Made by a program: the position numbers and the translations under genes. 64,000 bases of DNA, taken from the NCBI RefSeq assembly GCF_003258945.1, contig NZ_QLIX01000006.1, forward strand, positions 62,001 to 126,000. The letters run 5' to 3'. Of this stretch, positions 48,573-56,386 are shown in pieces (the stretch's first letter is position 1; every line of letters starts with the position of its first letter). A model generated the notes under the pieces. That model had not been told where the DNA came from and did no database searches. It worked only from the letters and a program-made list of their open reading frames with translations. This DNA is from Roseicella frigidaeris (GTDB lineage Bacteria > Pseudomonadota > Alphaproteobacteria > Acetobacterales > Acetobacteraceae).

Positions 48573-48672
48573 GCGGGCGGCTCCGGCAGGGCGGTGGTGG
48601 GATGCCGCCCGGGCGGCGGGGCGCGGCGCGGCGGCTTCCGCCCCTGCGCCGGCCCCGGCCCCGGCCCCGGCG

Positions 48673-49266
48673 TCACTGGCCGTAGGGCGGCGCCACCCCA
48701 TCGTAGTCGATGGTGAGGGTGACCTGCACCTCGCCATGCTGCCCCTCGTAGCGGCGCGGCCGGCCATCCGCCGCCGCCACCCAGAGCCGGCCGGGCGCCT
48801 CCGAGCTGCTGCCCTCCCCGGTCCCCGGCAGCACCTGGCGGAAGCTGTAGAGCCGGACCGCGGCGCCACCGATCTCCCCCCCGGCCTCCTCGTGGCAGTC
48901 CTGCGGCGGATAGGCGACGAGGCCGGCGCCGAGCGCCTGGCGCTCGGCGGCGGTCATCGGCAGCTTCACCCAGCGGCCGGCCGCCGGCGAGTTGGCATAG
49001 ACCACGTCGCCGAGGACGAACCGCTCCTGCCGCACCGGCCGCCGCCGCCCGGGCGTCTGCACCGTGAGCAGGGAGTGGAATTGCTCGGCCGCGCCGAGCG
49101 CCTGCATGGCGGCGGTGATCGCCGCGCAGTCCGCCTCCGTTGCCCGCGCCGCGCCGGGCAGCAGGGCGGCCAGGACAAGCCCGGCCAGCGCCGCCGCCGG
49201 CCGGACCCGAGCCGGGGCACGGCTCGGCGCCGTGCCCCCCGCCCCGCGGCCCGTGCCCGGCGCCAT
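48673..49266 (-). CDS. Uncharacterised exported protein downstream of PQQ dehydrogenase 1
   Basis: I do not recognise the family of this 197-residue protein. A long basic N-terminus leads to a signal-type core (ALAGLVLAALLPGAARAT). The mature domain has CAAITAAMQALGAAEQFHSLL, a beta-rich middle (QERFVLGDVVYANS), a second cysteine (DCHEE) and VQVTLTIDYDGV near the end. This resembles small periplasmic lipocalin- or LolA-like domains, but only loosely. The ATG lies 11 bases after the dehydrogenase stop, with GAGG upstream, so the two are cotranscribed. Confidence 0.72.
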   Translation of the reverse strand: MAPGTGRGAGGTAPSRAPARVRPAAALAGLVLAALLPGAARATEADCAAITAAMQALGAAEQFHSLLTVQTPGRRRPVRQERFVLGDVVYANSPAAGRWVKLPMTAAERQALGAGLVAYPPQDCHEEAGGEIGGAAVRLYSFRQVLPGTGEGSSSEAPGRLWVAAADGRPRRYEGQHGEVQVTLTIDYDGVAPPYGQ

Positions 49267-49277
49267 CGCCGCGGCCC

Positions 49278-51122
49278 TCAGCGGAGGGCCTGCTGCGCCC
49301 GCTGGCGCAGGGCGAAGACCCAGACGACGCCGCCCTGCGGCACGTCGCTCTTGAAGCGGACCGGATCGATGTTCTTCAGCGAATCCTGCATGCGCTGCGC
49401 ATCGACGCCCCAGCCCGACTGCACGGCGATGTACTGCGTGCCGTCCACCTCGAAGGAGCTCGGCACGCCGGTGACGCCGGAGTTGGTGCGGATCTGCCAG
49501 AGCACCTTGCCCGACTTGGCGTCGAAGGCGCGGAACATCCGGTCATTGGTCCCGCCCATGAAGACCAGGCCGCCGCCGGTCGTCAGCACCGGGCCCCAGA
49601 GCTGGGAGTCCTTGAAGGGATGCGACCAGACCTTCTTGTTGGTCGAGAGGTCCCAGGCCTGCAGCTCGCCGATATGGTCGGCGCCCGGCCGCAGGCTCAT
49701 GCCGATATCCTCGAGCCCGGCGCCGAGGAAGAGCTGGCCGGGCACGTGGTCCATCCGGTGCCCGGTCAGGGAGCCGCAGAGATTCTCGTTGGCCGGGACG
49801 TAGAGCAGCTTGGTCTGCGGGTTGTAGGCCGCCGGCGGCCAGTCCTTGCCGCCCCAGAGCGAGGGGCAGAACTCCACCTTCTGGTCGAGCCGCGGCTTGC
49901 GGTTCTCGTTGTAGACGGGCCGCCCGGTCTCGGGGTCGAGCTTGGCGAAGACGTCCTGCTGCACGAAGGGGATGCCGGAGACGAAGCGGATGCTGTCGGC
50001 GCGCCGCTCGAGCTGCCAGAGATAGCCGTCGCGCGCCGGATGCACGAGCGAGGGGATGCTGCGGCCGTTGTGCTCGACATTGATCAGGATCGGCGCCGAG
50101 ACCTCGTCCCAGTCCCAGCTGTCGTTCCAGTGGTACTGGTGGTGGTTGCGGATCTTGCCGTCATCCGGGTTGATCGCCACCACCGAGGAGGTGTGGAGGT
50201 TGTCGCCCGGGCGCGCATCGCCCATCCAGGGCGCGGCGTTGCCGGTGCCCCAATAGGCCAGGTTGAGCTGCGGGTCGTAGGAGCCGGTGATCCAGATCGA
50301 GCCGCCGCCGGTCTGCCAGCCGCCCTGCTTCCAGGTGTCGTGGCCGGGCTCGCCCGGGCCGGGGATGGTGTAGGTGCGCCAGGCCTCCTTGCCGCTGTCG
50401 GCATCGAAGCCGGCGACGAAGCCGCGCACGCCGAACTCGCCGCCGGAGCCGCCGACCATGACCTTGCCGCGGGCGACCAGCGGCGCCAGCGTCATGTAGT
50501 GGCCCTTCTGGTAGTCCTCGACCTTCTGCGCCCAGACCTCCTTGCCGGTCTTGGCGTCGAGCGCGACGAGGAAGCAATCCACGGTCGCGACATAGACGCG
50601 GTCGCCGTAGAGGGCGACGCCGCGGTTGGTCGGGTGCAGCTGCGTCAGGTCCTCGGGCAGCTCGCGCCGGTAGCGCCAGAGCACGTCGCCGGTGCGGGCA
50701 TCGAGGGCGATGACCTGCGCCTGCGGCGTGGTGACGTACATCACGCCGTCATTGACGATCGGCGGCGACTGGTGGCCCTCGATCACCCCGGTCGAGAAGG
50801 TCCAGACCGGCACCAGCTCGGCGACGTTGCCGGCATTGACCTGATCGAGCGGGCTGAAGGCCTGGCCGTCATAGGTGCGGCGGTACATGAGCCAGTTGCG
50901 CGCCTCGGGATTGGCCAGGCGCTGGTCGGTGACCGGGGTGAAGCCCGGCGCCTTGCGCTCCTCCTGGGTGCCAGCGGGGCGCTGCGCCGGCGCGGTCGGC
51001 GGCGCGACGGGCGTCGCCGCGTTGCCCTGCGTGGACTGCGCCTTCTGCGCCAGCGCGGCCGCGCCCAGGGCGCCGGAGGCGACCGCGGCCAGCAGCATGG
51101 TCTTGAGCATGCGTTTTGCCAT
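49278..51122 (-). CDS. PQQ-dependent alcohol dehydrogenase 1 (quinoprotein, lacking the usual Cys-Cys)
   Basis: This 614-residue periplasmic quinoprotein has a signal peptide (MLKTMLLAAVASGALGAAALAQ) followed by the eight-bladed propeller. Metal and PQQ residues inferred by family alignment are E229 (GGEFG), N295 (YWGTGN) and catalytic D337 with D339 two residues on (SWDWDE). The D-x-D pattern is associated with lanthanide use. The vicinal Cys-Cys next to PQQ is replaced by a His-Pro stretch (LTQLHPTNRG). No cytochrome domain is fused. GGGAGGGAAAGAGA precedes the ATG at 51122. A Rieske protein lies just upstream and an exported protein just downstream. Confidence 0.93.
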   Translation of the reverse strand: MAKRMLKTMLLAAVASGALGAAALAQKAQSTQGNAATPVAPPTAPAQRPAGTQEERKAPGFTPVTDQRLANPEARNWLMYRRTYDGQAFSPLDQVNAGNVAELVPVWTFSTGVIEGHQSPPIVNDGVMYVTTPQAQVIALDARTGDVLWRYRRELPEDLTQLHPTNRGVALYGDRVYVATVDCFLVALDAKTGKEVWAQKVEDYQKGHYMTLAPLVARGKVMVGGSGGEFGVRGFVAGFDADSGKEAWRTYTIPGPGEPGHDTWKQGGWQTGGGSIWITGSYDPQLNLAYWGTGNAAPWMGDARPGDNLHTSSVVAINPDDGKIRNHHQYHWNDSWDWDEVSAPILINVEHNGRSIPSLVHPARDGYLWQLERRADSIRFVSGIPFVQQDVFAKLDPETGRPVYNENRKPRLDQKVEFCPSLWGGKDWPPAAYNPQTKLLYVPANENLCGSLTGHRMDHVPGQLFLGAGLEDIGMSLRPGADHIGELQAWDLSTNKKVWSHPFKDSQLWGPVLTTGGGLVFMGGTNDRMFRAFDAKSGKVLWQIRTNSGVTGVPSSFEVDGTQYIAVQSGWGVDAQRMQDSLKNIDPVRFKSDVPQGGVVWVFALRQRAQQALR

Positions 51123-51215
51123 TCTCTTTCCCTCCCAAACCCGCATCGCCGCCGCATCGCGGCGCAGACCCGGCAATCCCCCCGACCATCCGCCGCGGCG
51201 CGGCGGCCGGCCCCT

Positions 51216-51845
51216 TCAGCCCGGCTGCGGCGCGCCGACCCGCCCGACGAAGCGCCCGCCGACGACGAGGAGACCGTTCTCGACCCGCACCGGCAGGGCG
51301 GCGAGCGGGCGCAGCGCCGGGCCGTTCACCACCTGCCCGGACCGGCGCGGATCGAATTCCGAGCCATGGCAGGGGCAATGCAGCGCCCGCTTCTCCGGCA
51401 GCCAGACCGAGACCGGGCATTGCTGATGCGTGCAGACGGCCGAATAGGCGACGACGCCCTCGGCCGCGCGCTTGCGCGTCGTCTCGTCGAGCTCCGCGGG
51501 ATCGAGGCGGATCAGCAGCACCTGGTTGAGGCGCGAGCCATTCCGCACCGTGCCGCTGCCGGGCTGCATGGCCCAGGCCAGCACCTGATCGCCATTCGGC
51601 TCCAGATCGCCCGGCGCGAGGGGCTTCGCGTCCTTCTCGGCATCGGCGAGGATCAGCTGGTCGCCCGGCTCGGGCCGCGCCCGCGCCGCGGCGTCGCCCG
51701 ACGGGCTTCCCGATTGGGCCGCCGCCTCGTTGCAGCAGACCGCGGCCATCGCCGCCGCGACGCCGCCGAGGACGACCTCGCGCCTTGCCACGGCCGGGCG
51801 GTCCTTCCCGCCGGCCTCTTCGCCCGCCAGATCCTCGGACGGCAT
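51216..51845 (-). CDS. Exported Rieske [2Fe-2S] protein
   Basis: This 209-residue protein has a Tat-like leader (VARREVVLGGVAAAMAAVCC) and a C-terminal Rieske domain. The cluster ligands are C138-x-H140 and C157-x2-H160, with C143 and C159 placed for the stabilising disulfide (CTHQQC, CPCHGS). It resembles small Rieske subunits of arsenite oxidase or plastocyanin-reductase type rather than ring-hydroxylating oxygenases. It is directly upstream of PQQ dehydrogenase 1 (93-bp gap), so it may take electrons in that route; this is inference. Confidence 0.9.
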   Translation of the reverse strand: MPSEDLAGEEAGGKDRPAVARREVVLGGVAAAMAAVCCNEAAAQSGSPSGDAAARARPEPGDQLILADAEKDAKPLAPGDLEPNGDQVLAWAMQPGSGTVRNGSRLNQVLLIRLDPAELDETTRKRAAEGVVAYSAVCTHQQCPVSVWLPEKRALHCPCHGSEFDPRRSGQVVNGPALRPLAALPVRVENGLLVVGGRFVGRVGAPQPG

Positions 51846-52049
51846 GAGTTCTCGTTCGCGGGCGCCGGGCACCCGCGTTCTGGACGTTCCTCGAAGCATC
51901 GTCGATTTATCGACCTCGACACTATTTGGGCGTTGCGACGCCGTCGCCATCACCACCGGGAGGATGAACCGCGGGGGGCCGCGCACCCGCATCACGATCC
52001 GGCGATTTCAGGAAATCCCGGCCGGGCATCCGGGAAACTTCGCCGGACA

Positions 52050-52073
52050 GGACGGGAGCGGCGCGTCCCGTCC
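52050..52073 (-). terminator. Stem-loop downstream of the PHA depolymerase gene
   Basis: Perfect 8-bp arms (ggacggga and tcccgtcc) surround an 8-nt loop, nine bases after the depolymerase stop on the minus strand. No T-tract follows, so termination may be inefficient or factor-assisted. Confidence 0.4.
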
Positions 52074-52081
52074 GGCGGCCC

Positions 52082-53299
52082 TCAGCCTTCGTTCACCTGG
52101 ATCATCTCGCGCACCCGCGGATAGACCTGCTGCGCCCAGCGCCGGCCGCTGAAGACGCCGTAATGCCCGACGCCGGTCTGCAGGTGGTGCCGCTTCATCG
52201 TCACCGGCACGCCGCGGCAGAGATCGAGCGCGGCCATGGTCTGCCCGATGGCGCAGATATCGTCCTTCTCGCCCTCGACGGTGAGGATCGCGGTGCGGCG
52301 GATCGCCTCCGGCCGCACCCGCCGCCCCCGCCAGACGAGCTGGCCGAGCGGCAGGGCATGCGCCTGGAAGATGCGGTGCACGGTCTCGAGATAGAACTCG
52401 GCCGGCAGGTCCATCACCGCCAGGTACTCGTCGTAGAAGCGGCGATGCAGGGCGGCGCGCTCCGCATCGCCATCGTGCAGCGCCCAGAACTGGTCCCGAT
52501 GCGCCCGCAGGTGCCGCTCGAGATTCATGCTCATGAAGGCGCTGAGCTGCACCGCCCCGGGATAGACGCGCCGGCCGCCGCCGCGGTGCCGCCAGGGCAC
52601 GGTGGAGATCAGGCGCCGCTCGAACCACTCGATCGGCTTCGACCGGGCGAGCGCGTTCACCCGGGTCGGCCGGACCCGCGTGTCGATCGGCCCGGCGAGG
52701 AGCGCCATGCTGCGCGGCGAGCAGGGATCGTGCTCCTCGGCCATCAGCGCGGCCGCGGCCAGCACCGCGACCACCGGCTGGCAGACCGCGAGCACATGCG
52801 CGCCGCGGCCGATGGCGCGCAGGAACTCCATGACATGCGCGGTGAACTCGTCGAGGCCGAAGCGCCCGGCGGCGAGCGGCACGTCGCGGGCATTGTGCCA
52901 GTCGGTGATGTAGACGTCGTGGTCCTGCAGCAGCACCTGGACGGTGTTGCGCAGCAGGGTGGCGAAATGCCCCGACATCGGCGCCACCACCAGCACGCGC
53001 GGCAGGCGGATCTCCACATCCTTGCGGAAATGCAGCAGGGTGGCGAAGGGGGTCGCGTGCACCGCCACCTCCTCCACCTCGACCATGCGGTTGCCGACGC
53101 GCACCGGGCCGATCGCGAAGGCCGGCCGCGCATGGGTGATCCCGGCATGGCCGAACACCTCGAGCGCCGCGCGCAGCGGCCGCGCCGGGTAGAAGGCGGG
53201 ATGCGCCTCGAGCAGCCCGAGCACGCCGCCCTGGCCGCGGGCCAGGCGCCGCATCGGGGTCAGCAGGTCCTGGCTGGCCTGCAGCATCTGGTAGATCAT
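52082..53299 (-). CDS. phaZ: Intracellular polyhydroxyalkanoate depolymerase
   Basis: This 405-residue cytosolic enzyme mobilises stored polyhydroxybutyrate. The nucleophile is C173 in LAVCQPVVA, matching the cysteine-type intracellular depolymerases (PhaZa1 group) rather than a serine lipase box. The acid is in VEGEKDDICAIGQ and the histidine in GVGHYGVFSG. The conserved YITDWHNARDVPLAAGRFGLD block is present. Length is normal. No other PHA gene is in the window. It is divergent from a GST gene. Confidence 0.95.
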   Translation of the reverse strand: MIYQMLQASQDLLTPMRRLARGQGGVLGLLEAHPAFYPARPLRAALEVFGHAGITHARPAFAIGPVRVGNRMVEVEEVAVHATPFATLLHFRKDVEIRLPRVLVVAPMSGHFATLLRNTVQVLLQDHDVYITDWHNARDVPLAAGRFGLDEFTAHVMEFLRAIGRGAHVLAVCQPVVAVLAAAALMAEEHDPCSPRSMALLAGPIDTRVRPTRVNALARSKPIEWFERRLISTVPWRHRGGGRRVYPGAVQLSAFMSMNLERHLRAHRDQFWALHDGDAERAALHRRFYDEYLAVMDLPAEFYLETVHRIFQAHALPLGQLVWRGRRVRPEAIRRTAILTVEGEKDDICAIGQTMAALDLCRGVPVTMKRHHLQTGVGHYGVFSGRRWAQQVYPRVREMIQVNEG

Positions 53300-53417
53300 C
53301 CGGACTGCCTGCTCCTGCCCGCCCGGCGGCGGCCTCTCGCATCGTGGCAGCGTGCCACCTTTTCGCAACTGCGAATGCGCTGCTAGGCTCGGCCCTCCAG
53401 CACTCGTGGAGGATGCG

Positions 53418-54128
53418 ATGGCCGTGCCGAGCCGCCGCAGGACCGGGCCGGCCGAAATGGCCACCGGGATGGCCACCCTGCGCATCAGCAGCCGCAACTA
53501 CTCCTCGTGGTCCATGCGCGGCTGGCTGCTCTGCCGCATGTCGGGCCTGCCCTTCGAGACCGAGGTGGTCTCGCCCGAGGATCCCGACAGCCGGGCCGAG
53601 CTGCTGCTGCAATCCTCCTCCATCCGCATCCCGACGCTGCGCCATGCGGGCGCCGAGCTCTGGGACACGCTGGCCATCGCCGAATACCTGAACGAGCTGG
53701 TGCCGGAGGCCGGCATGATGCCGGAGGAGCGGCTGGCGCGCGCCCGTTGCCGCGCCATCAGCGGCGAGATGCATGCCGGCTTCGCGGCGCTGCGCTCCAC
53801 CCTGCCGATGAACCTGCGCGCCGTGGTGCCGAATTTCACGCTCTGGTCCGGCGCCCGGGCCGACATCGCCCGCATCCTCCAGATCTGGACCGACTGCCTG
53901 GAGCGCTGGGGCGGCCCGTGGCTGCTCGGCGAGCGGCGCAGCGTCGCCGATGCCATGTACGCGCCCGTCGTCACCCGCTTCCGCAGCTACGACGTCGCCC
54001 TGGCGGGGCATTGCGAGGACTATGCGCGCAGCATCCTCGCCTGGCCCGACGTCGCCGAATGGATCGAGGCGGCGAAGCGGGAGCCGGAGCCGCCGATCGC
54101 CGAGCTCGACCTCGAGGCGGAGTTCTGA
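53418..54128 (+). CDS. Glutathione S-transferase family protein
   Basis: This 236-residue protein has an N-terminal thioredoxin-like domain (LRISSRNYSSWSMRGWLLC, with RIPTLRH and the cis-proline) and a C-terminal all-helical domain containing GERRSVADAMYAPVVTRF. The fold should bind glutathione; the catalytic residue is probably among the serines of RNYSSWS. GGAGG lies five bases before the ATG at 53418, adding about 17 residues ahead of the domain. The substrate is unknown. It converges with the cupin gene over a hairpin array. Confidence 0.88.
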   Translation: MAVPSRRRTGPAEMATGMATLRISSRNYSSWSMRGWLLCRMSGLPFETEVVSPEDPDSRAELLLQSSSIRIPTLRHAGAELWDTLAIAEYLNELVPEAGMMPEERLARARCRAISGEMHAGFAALRSTLPMNLRAVVPNFTLWSGARADIARILQIWTDCLERWGGPWLLGERRSVADAMYAPVVTRFRSYDVALAGHCEDYARSILAWPDVAEWIEAAKREPEPPIAELDLEAEF

Positions 54129-54154
54129 TCCCCGGCGCACGGTGTTCCGACCTA

Positions 54155-54226
54155 CGGCCCGCAGGGCCGAGCGCCCAAATGGGCGCCGCCGCAAATGCGG
54201 CGCAGCCAAGCAAACCGAAGGTTTGC
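54155..54226. repeat. Tight array of four perfect hairpins
   Basis: Four stems follow in 72 bp: cggccc/gggccg with loop gca (54155-54169), gcgccc/gggcgc with loop aaat (54171-54186), cgccgc/gcggcg with loop aaat (54187-54202), and gcaaacc/ggtttgc with loop gaa (54210-54226). The middle two abut with no gap and share the aaat loop. The array fills the space between the GST gene (plus) and the cupin gene (minus). It resembles a REP/BIME-type extragenic element or a strong bidirectional roadblock; no T-tract is present. Confidence 0.8.
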
Positions 54227-54282
54227 GCCCGGCGTCTGAGGGACAGGAGGGTGAAACCGCCCTGCGCGCGGGATGAAGGGGA

Positions 54283-54717
54283 TCAGCCGGCCCTCGTCCA
54301 GGGCGTCGGCGCCGGCACCGCGCAGGGGCCCTCGGCATCGGCGGTGCCGAAATCCGCCGGCGAGACCACCTCGAGATACTCCATGTCCGGCGAGTAGTCG
54401 TAGAGGTAGTGCACGATGCCGGGGCGCTGGTGCACGCAGTCGCCCGCCTCGACCAGCGTCTCCCTGTCCTCGTACATGAACTTGGCCCAGCCCTTGGTCA
54501 TCAGCACCATGTGCCATTCGGCGATGTGCCGGTGCCAGCCCGTGCCCGCCTCGGGCGGCATGTTGGCCTTAACGAGCTGGGCGATGACCCGGCCGCCCGT
54601 CGCATCGGCCATGCCGAGGTCGCGGTAGAGGAAGAAGTCGCGCAATCCGTCGCTGCGCCAGGGCGTGTCGCCCGGCTTGACGTGCGAGAACAGCGAGACG
54701 ACAGGTTTGTCGAGCAT
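54283..54717 (-). CDS. Cupin-domain protein
   Basis: This 144-residue single-cupin protein has motif 1 GTGWHRHIAEWHMVLMTKG, which supplies H62, H64 and either E67 or H69 as metal ligands. Motif 2, GDCVHQRPGIVHYLYDYS, supplies the last histidine. No other domain is present, so it is either a small metal-dependent dioxygenase/isomerase or a sugar- or aroma-binding cupin. The ribosome site is modest. It lies 175 bp downstream of the MxaJ-like binding protein gene and could belong to that unit. Confidence 0.85.
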   Translation of the reverse strand: MLDKPVVSLFSHVKPGDTPWRSDGLRDFFLYRDLGMADATGGRVIAQLVKANMPPEAGTGWHRHIAEWHMVLMTKGWAKFMYEDRETLVEAGDCVHQRPGIVHYLYDYSPDMEYLEVVSPADFGTADAEGPCAVPAPTPWTRAG

Positions 54718-54892
54718 CGGGCGCAGTCCGGACTGGCCAGCCGCCTTTCGGGGCTGGCGGGTTGGGTCACGGCCGGTGCGGCGCCTCCCGATCGGGCGAT
54801 GGCGGCCCGATGGCACCGGCAGCGTGGCATACTCCCTCGCGCTGCGGCAAGCGGCTCGAGCCCGCGGCGCGCCGTCCGGGCGCCCGGCTTGG

Positions 54893-55810
54893 CTAATCCT
54901 CGCGCAGCATGGCGCGGCGGATCGGCGCGCCGATCCCGGGCGGCTGCGGCGGCGCATAGGTCAGCCCGGCCATGGCCGCGAGGCGCGGCAGGCCGCCCTC
55001 CTCCCGCAGGCGGTCGAGCGCGGCATCCACCGCCTCGACCAGCGGCGCGGCGGTCGAGAGGGCGACGAAGCCGGCATTGAAGCCGATCGGGTGCCGATAG
55101 GCCGCGAGGCGGAGCGGCGTCTGCGGATGCGCCGCCCGCCAGGCATCGAAGCGGTGGGTCTCGACCAGCGCCGCCTCGGTCTCGCCACGCTCCAGCGCCT
55201 CGAACAGCGCCGCCCCGGCCGGCGCATGCACCACCGTGTCGAGCAGCAGCCCATCCTGATAGGCGGTCAGGATGGCATCGGCGAAGGTCCGCTCCTCGAC
55301 CCCGAGCCGGCGGCCGCGCAGCTCGGCGAGCTGCCGGATCTCGAGCTCCCCGGCCGCCGGGCCGGTCACCAGGGCGAGCGTGTCGCGGCGATAGGGATGC
55401 GTCGGGACCAGCCGGCCGAGCGTCACCCAGCGGCGCCGGTCCTCCGGCCGCGCCCCGGCGAAATCCGGCAGCCGGCCGCGCTCCGAGGCCGGCGGCGCCA
55501 GGCTGCGCTCGGTCAGCGGATAGCCGCCGACCAGGTCGCAGCGCCCATCGGCCAGCAGCGCGTTCACCTGCCGCGCCGGGCTGCTGTCGGGATCGGTCTC
55601 GGTCTCGAACCATTGCAGGGCGAGCGGCCGGCCGAGCCGGGCGGCGACCGCGCGCGCCACCGCGAGGTCGAAGCCGCTGCCGCCGCCCGCCTGCCGCGAG
55701 AGCGGCGGCACCGCCGCCTCGAGGCAGACGGTGAGCGCGGGCGCCGCCGCGGCGGCGCCGGGCGCGAGGGCGGCGAGGCCGAGCAGCAGCGCCGCGGCCC
55801 GGCGCCTCAC
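54893..55810 (-). CDS. Quinoprotein-associated periplasmic binding protein (MxaJ/XoxJ-like, SBP family 3)
   Basis: This 305-residue protein has a signal peptide (RAAALLLGLAALAPGAAAA) and a family-3 solute-binding fold (LTVCLEAAVPPLS, GSGFDLAVARAVAARLG, LRGRRLGVEERTF). Position decides the call: the GTG at 55810 overlaps the stop of the cytochrome c gene, which follows a PQQ dehydrogenase, the order seen for xoxF-xoxG-xoxJ. Such J proteins are thought to help the dehydrogenase mature rather than transport a solute. An ordinary amino-acid binding protein is the alternative, but there is no transporter gene nearby. Confidence 0.82.
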   Translation of the reverse strand: MRRRAAALLLGLAALAPGAAAAAPALTVCLEAAVPPLSRQAGGGSGFDLAVARAVAARLGRPLALQWFETETDPDSSPARQVNALLADGRCDLVGGYPLTERSLAPPASERGRLPDFAGARPEDRRRWVTLGRLVPTHPYRRDTLALVTGPAAGELEIRQLAELRGRRLGVEERTFADAILTAYQDGLLLDTVVHAPAGAALFEALERGETEAALVETHRFDAWRAAHPQTPLRLAAYRHPIGFNAGFVALSTAAPLVEAVDAALDRLREEGGLPRLAAMAGLTYAPPQPPGIGAPIRRAMLRED

Positions 55811-56154
55811 GACTTCCCCCCGGTCAGCACATAGGCCCAGATCCGCTCGATCTCCTCGGCCTGCAGCATGTCGCCCCAGGCCGGCATGGTGTTCTTGCCC
55901 TTGGTCACCGAGGTCAGGAACCGGGCCTTGTCGTCCTGCGGGAAGCGCCGCAGGTCGAAGGAGGAGTTGCCCGGATTGACCATCCGGATGCCGTGGCAAT
56001 GCGAGCAGTGCCGCGCGTAGAGCCGGCGGCCCTCCACGGCCATCTCGGCCGGGGGCGCCTCCTCCGCCGCCGTCGCGGTCCCGCCCGCGACCCCGACCAT
56101 CCATCCGACGCCGAGGCCGAGCAGGGCCACGACGCACCACTGTGCAGACGACAT
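55807..56154 (-). CDS. Class I cytochrome c (electron acceptor of PQQ dehydrogenase 2)
   Basis: This 115-residue exported monoheme cytochrome has signal/anchor SAQWCVVALLGLGVGWMVGVAGG, heme attachment C50-S-H-C53-H54, and axial methionine M90 in NTMPAWGDML. The helix IERIWAYVLTGG closes the fold. It follows the PQQ dehydrogenase gene by 217 bp and overlaps the MxaJ-like gene, so it should accept electrons in the periplasm as XoxG or ExaB/PedF-type cytochromes do. A cysteine in the leader (C7) does not form a clear lipobox. Confidence 0.9.
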   Translation of the reverse strand: MSSAQWCVVALLGLGVGWMVGVAGGTATAAEEAPPAEMAVEGRRLYARHCSHCHGIRMVNPGNSSFDLRRFPQDDKARFLTSVTKGKNTMPAWGDMLQAEEIERIWAYVLTGGKS

Positions 56155-56306
56155 CTCACCACCCCGAAGCCGGCTGAAGGATGCGGGGCGGCGCTGCGGC
56201 CGCCCCGCGACGGCAGGTTGCGCCGCGGCGGCCTGCGTCCCGGACGGAACGCCGATCCGCGGCGGCGCCGGATCTCGCCTCCGGGTCTTCGCCCGTCCGC
56301 GATCCG

Positions 56307-56386
56307 GCTGGAGCATCGTCATCCGTTCCCGTATTTCCACTGGACCGCAATCTGCTCCAGCGCTGCAGCGTCTAGCGCTGCAGCGC
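56307..56386. promoter_or_regulatory. Structured spacer between PQQ dehydrogenase 2 and cytochrome c
   Basis: A 9-bp perfect inverted repeat, gctggagca (56307-56315) and tgctccagc (56353-56361), brackets 37 bases. It adjoins a direct duplication of agcgctgcagcg (56359-56370 and 56374-56385). The second copy extends to the perfect 12-bp palindrome gcgctgcagcgc and encodes the dehydrogenase C-terminus. The mRNA could fold here to attenuate or process the transcript between dehydrogenase and cytochrome, allowing unequal expression. The function is inferred. Confidence 0.5.

Noticed and set aside
48640-48675. ggcccc-type hexanucleotide run as a regulatory repeat
   Set aside because: The run is short, lies between two genes of one transcription unit and is of a kind expected in very GC-rich DNA.
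49140-52124. A 994-codon plus-strand open frame
   Set aside because: It is antisense to PQQ dehydrogenase 1 and the Rieske gene, both of which have clear motifs. It is another GC shadow.
52082-53299. Loss of the catalytic serine in the PHA depolymerase
   Set aside because: A cysteine nucleophile in a CQP context is the normal state for intracellular PhaZ enzymes of this group, so it is not a lesion.
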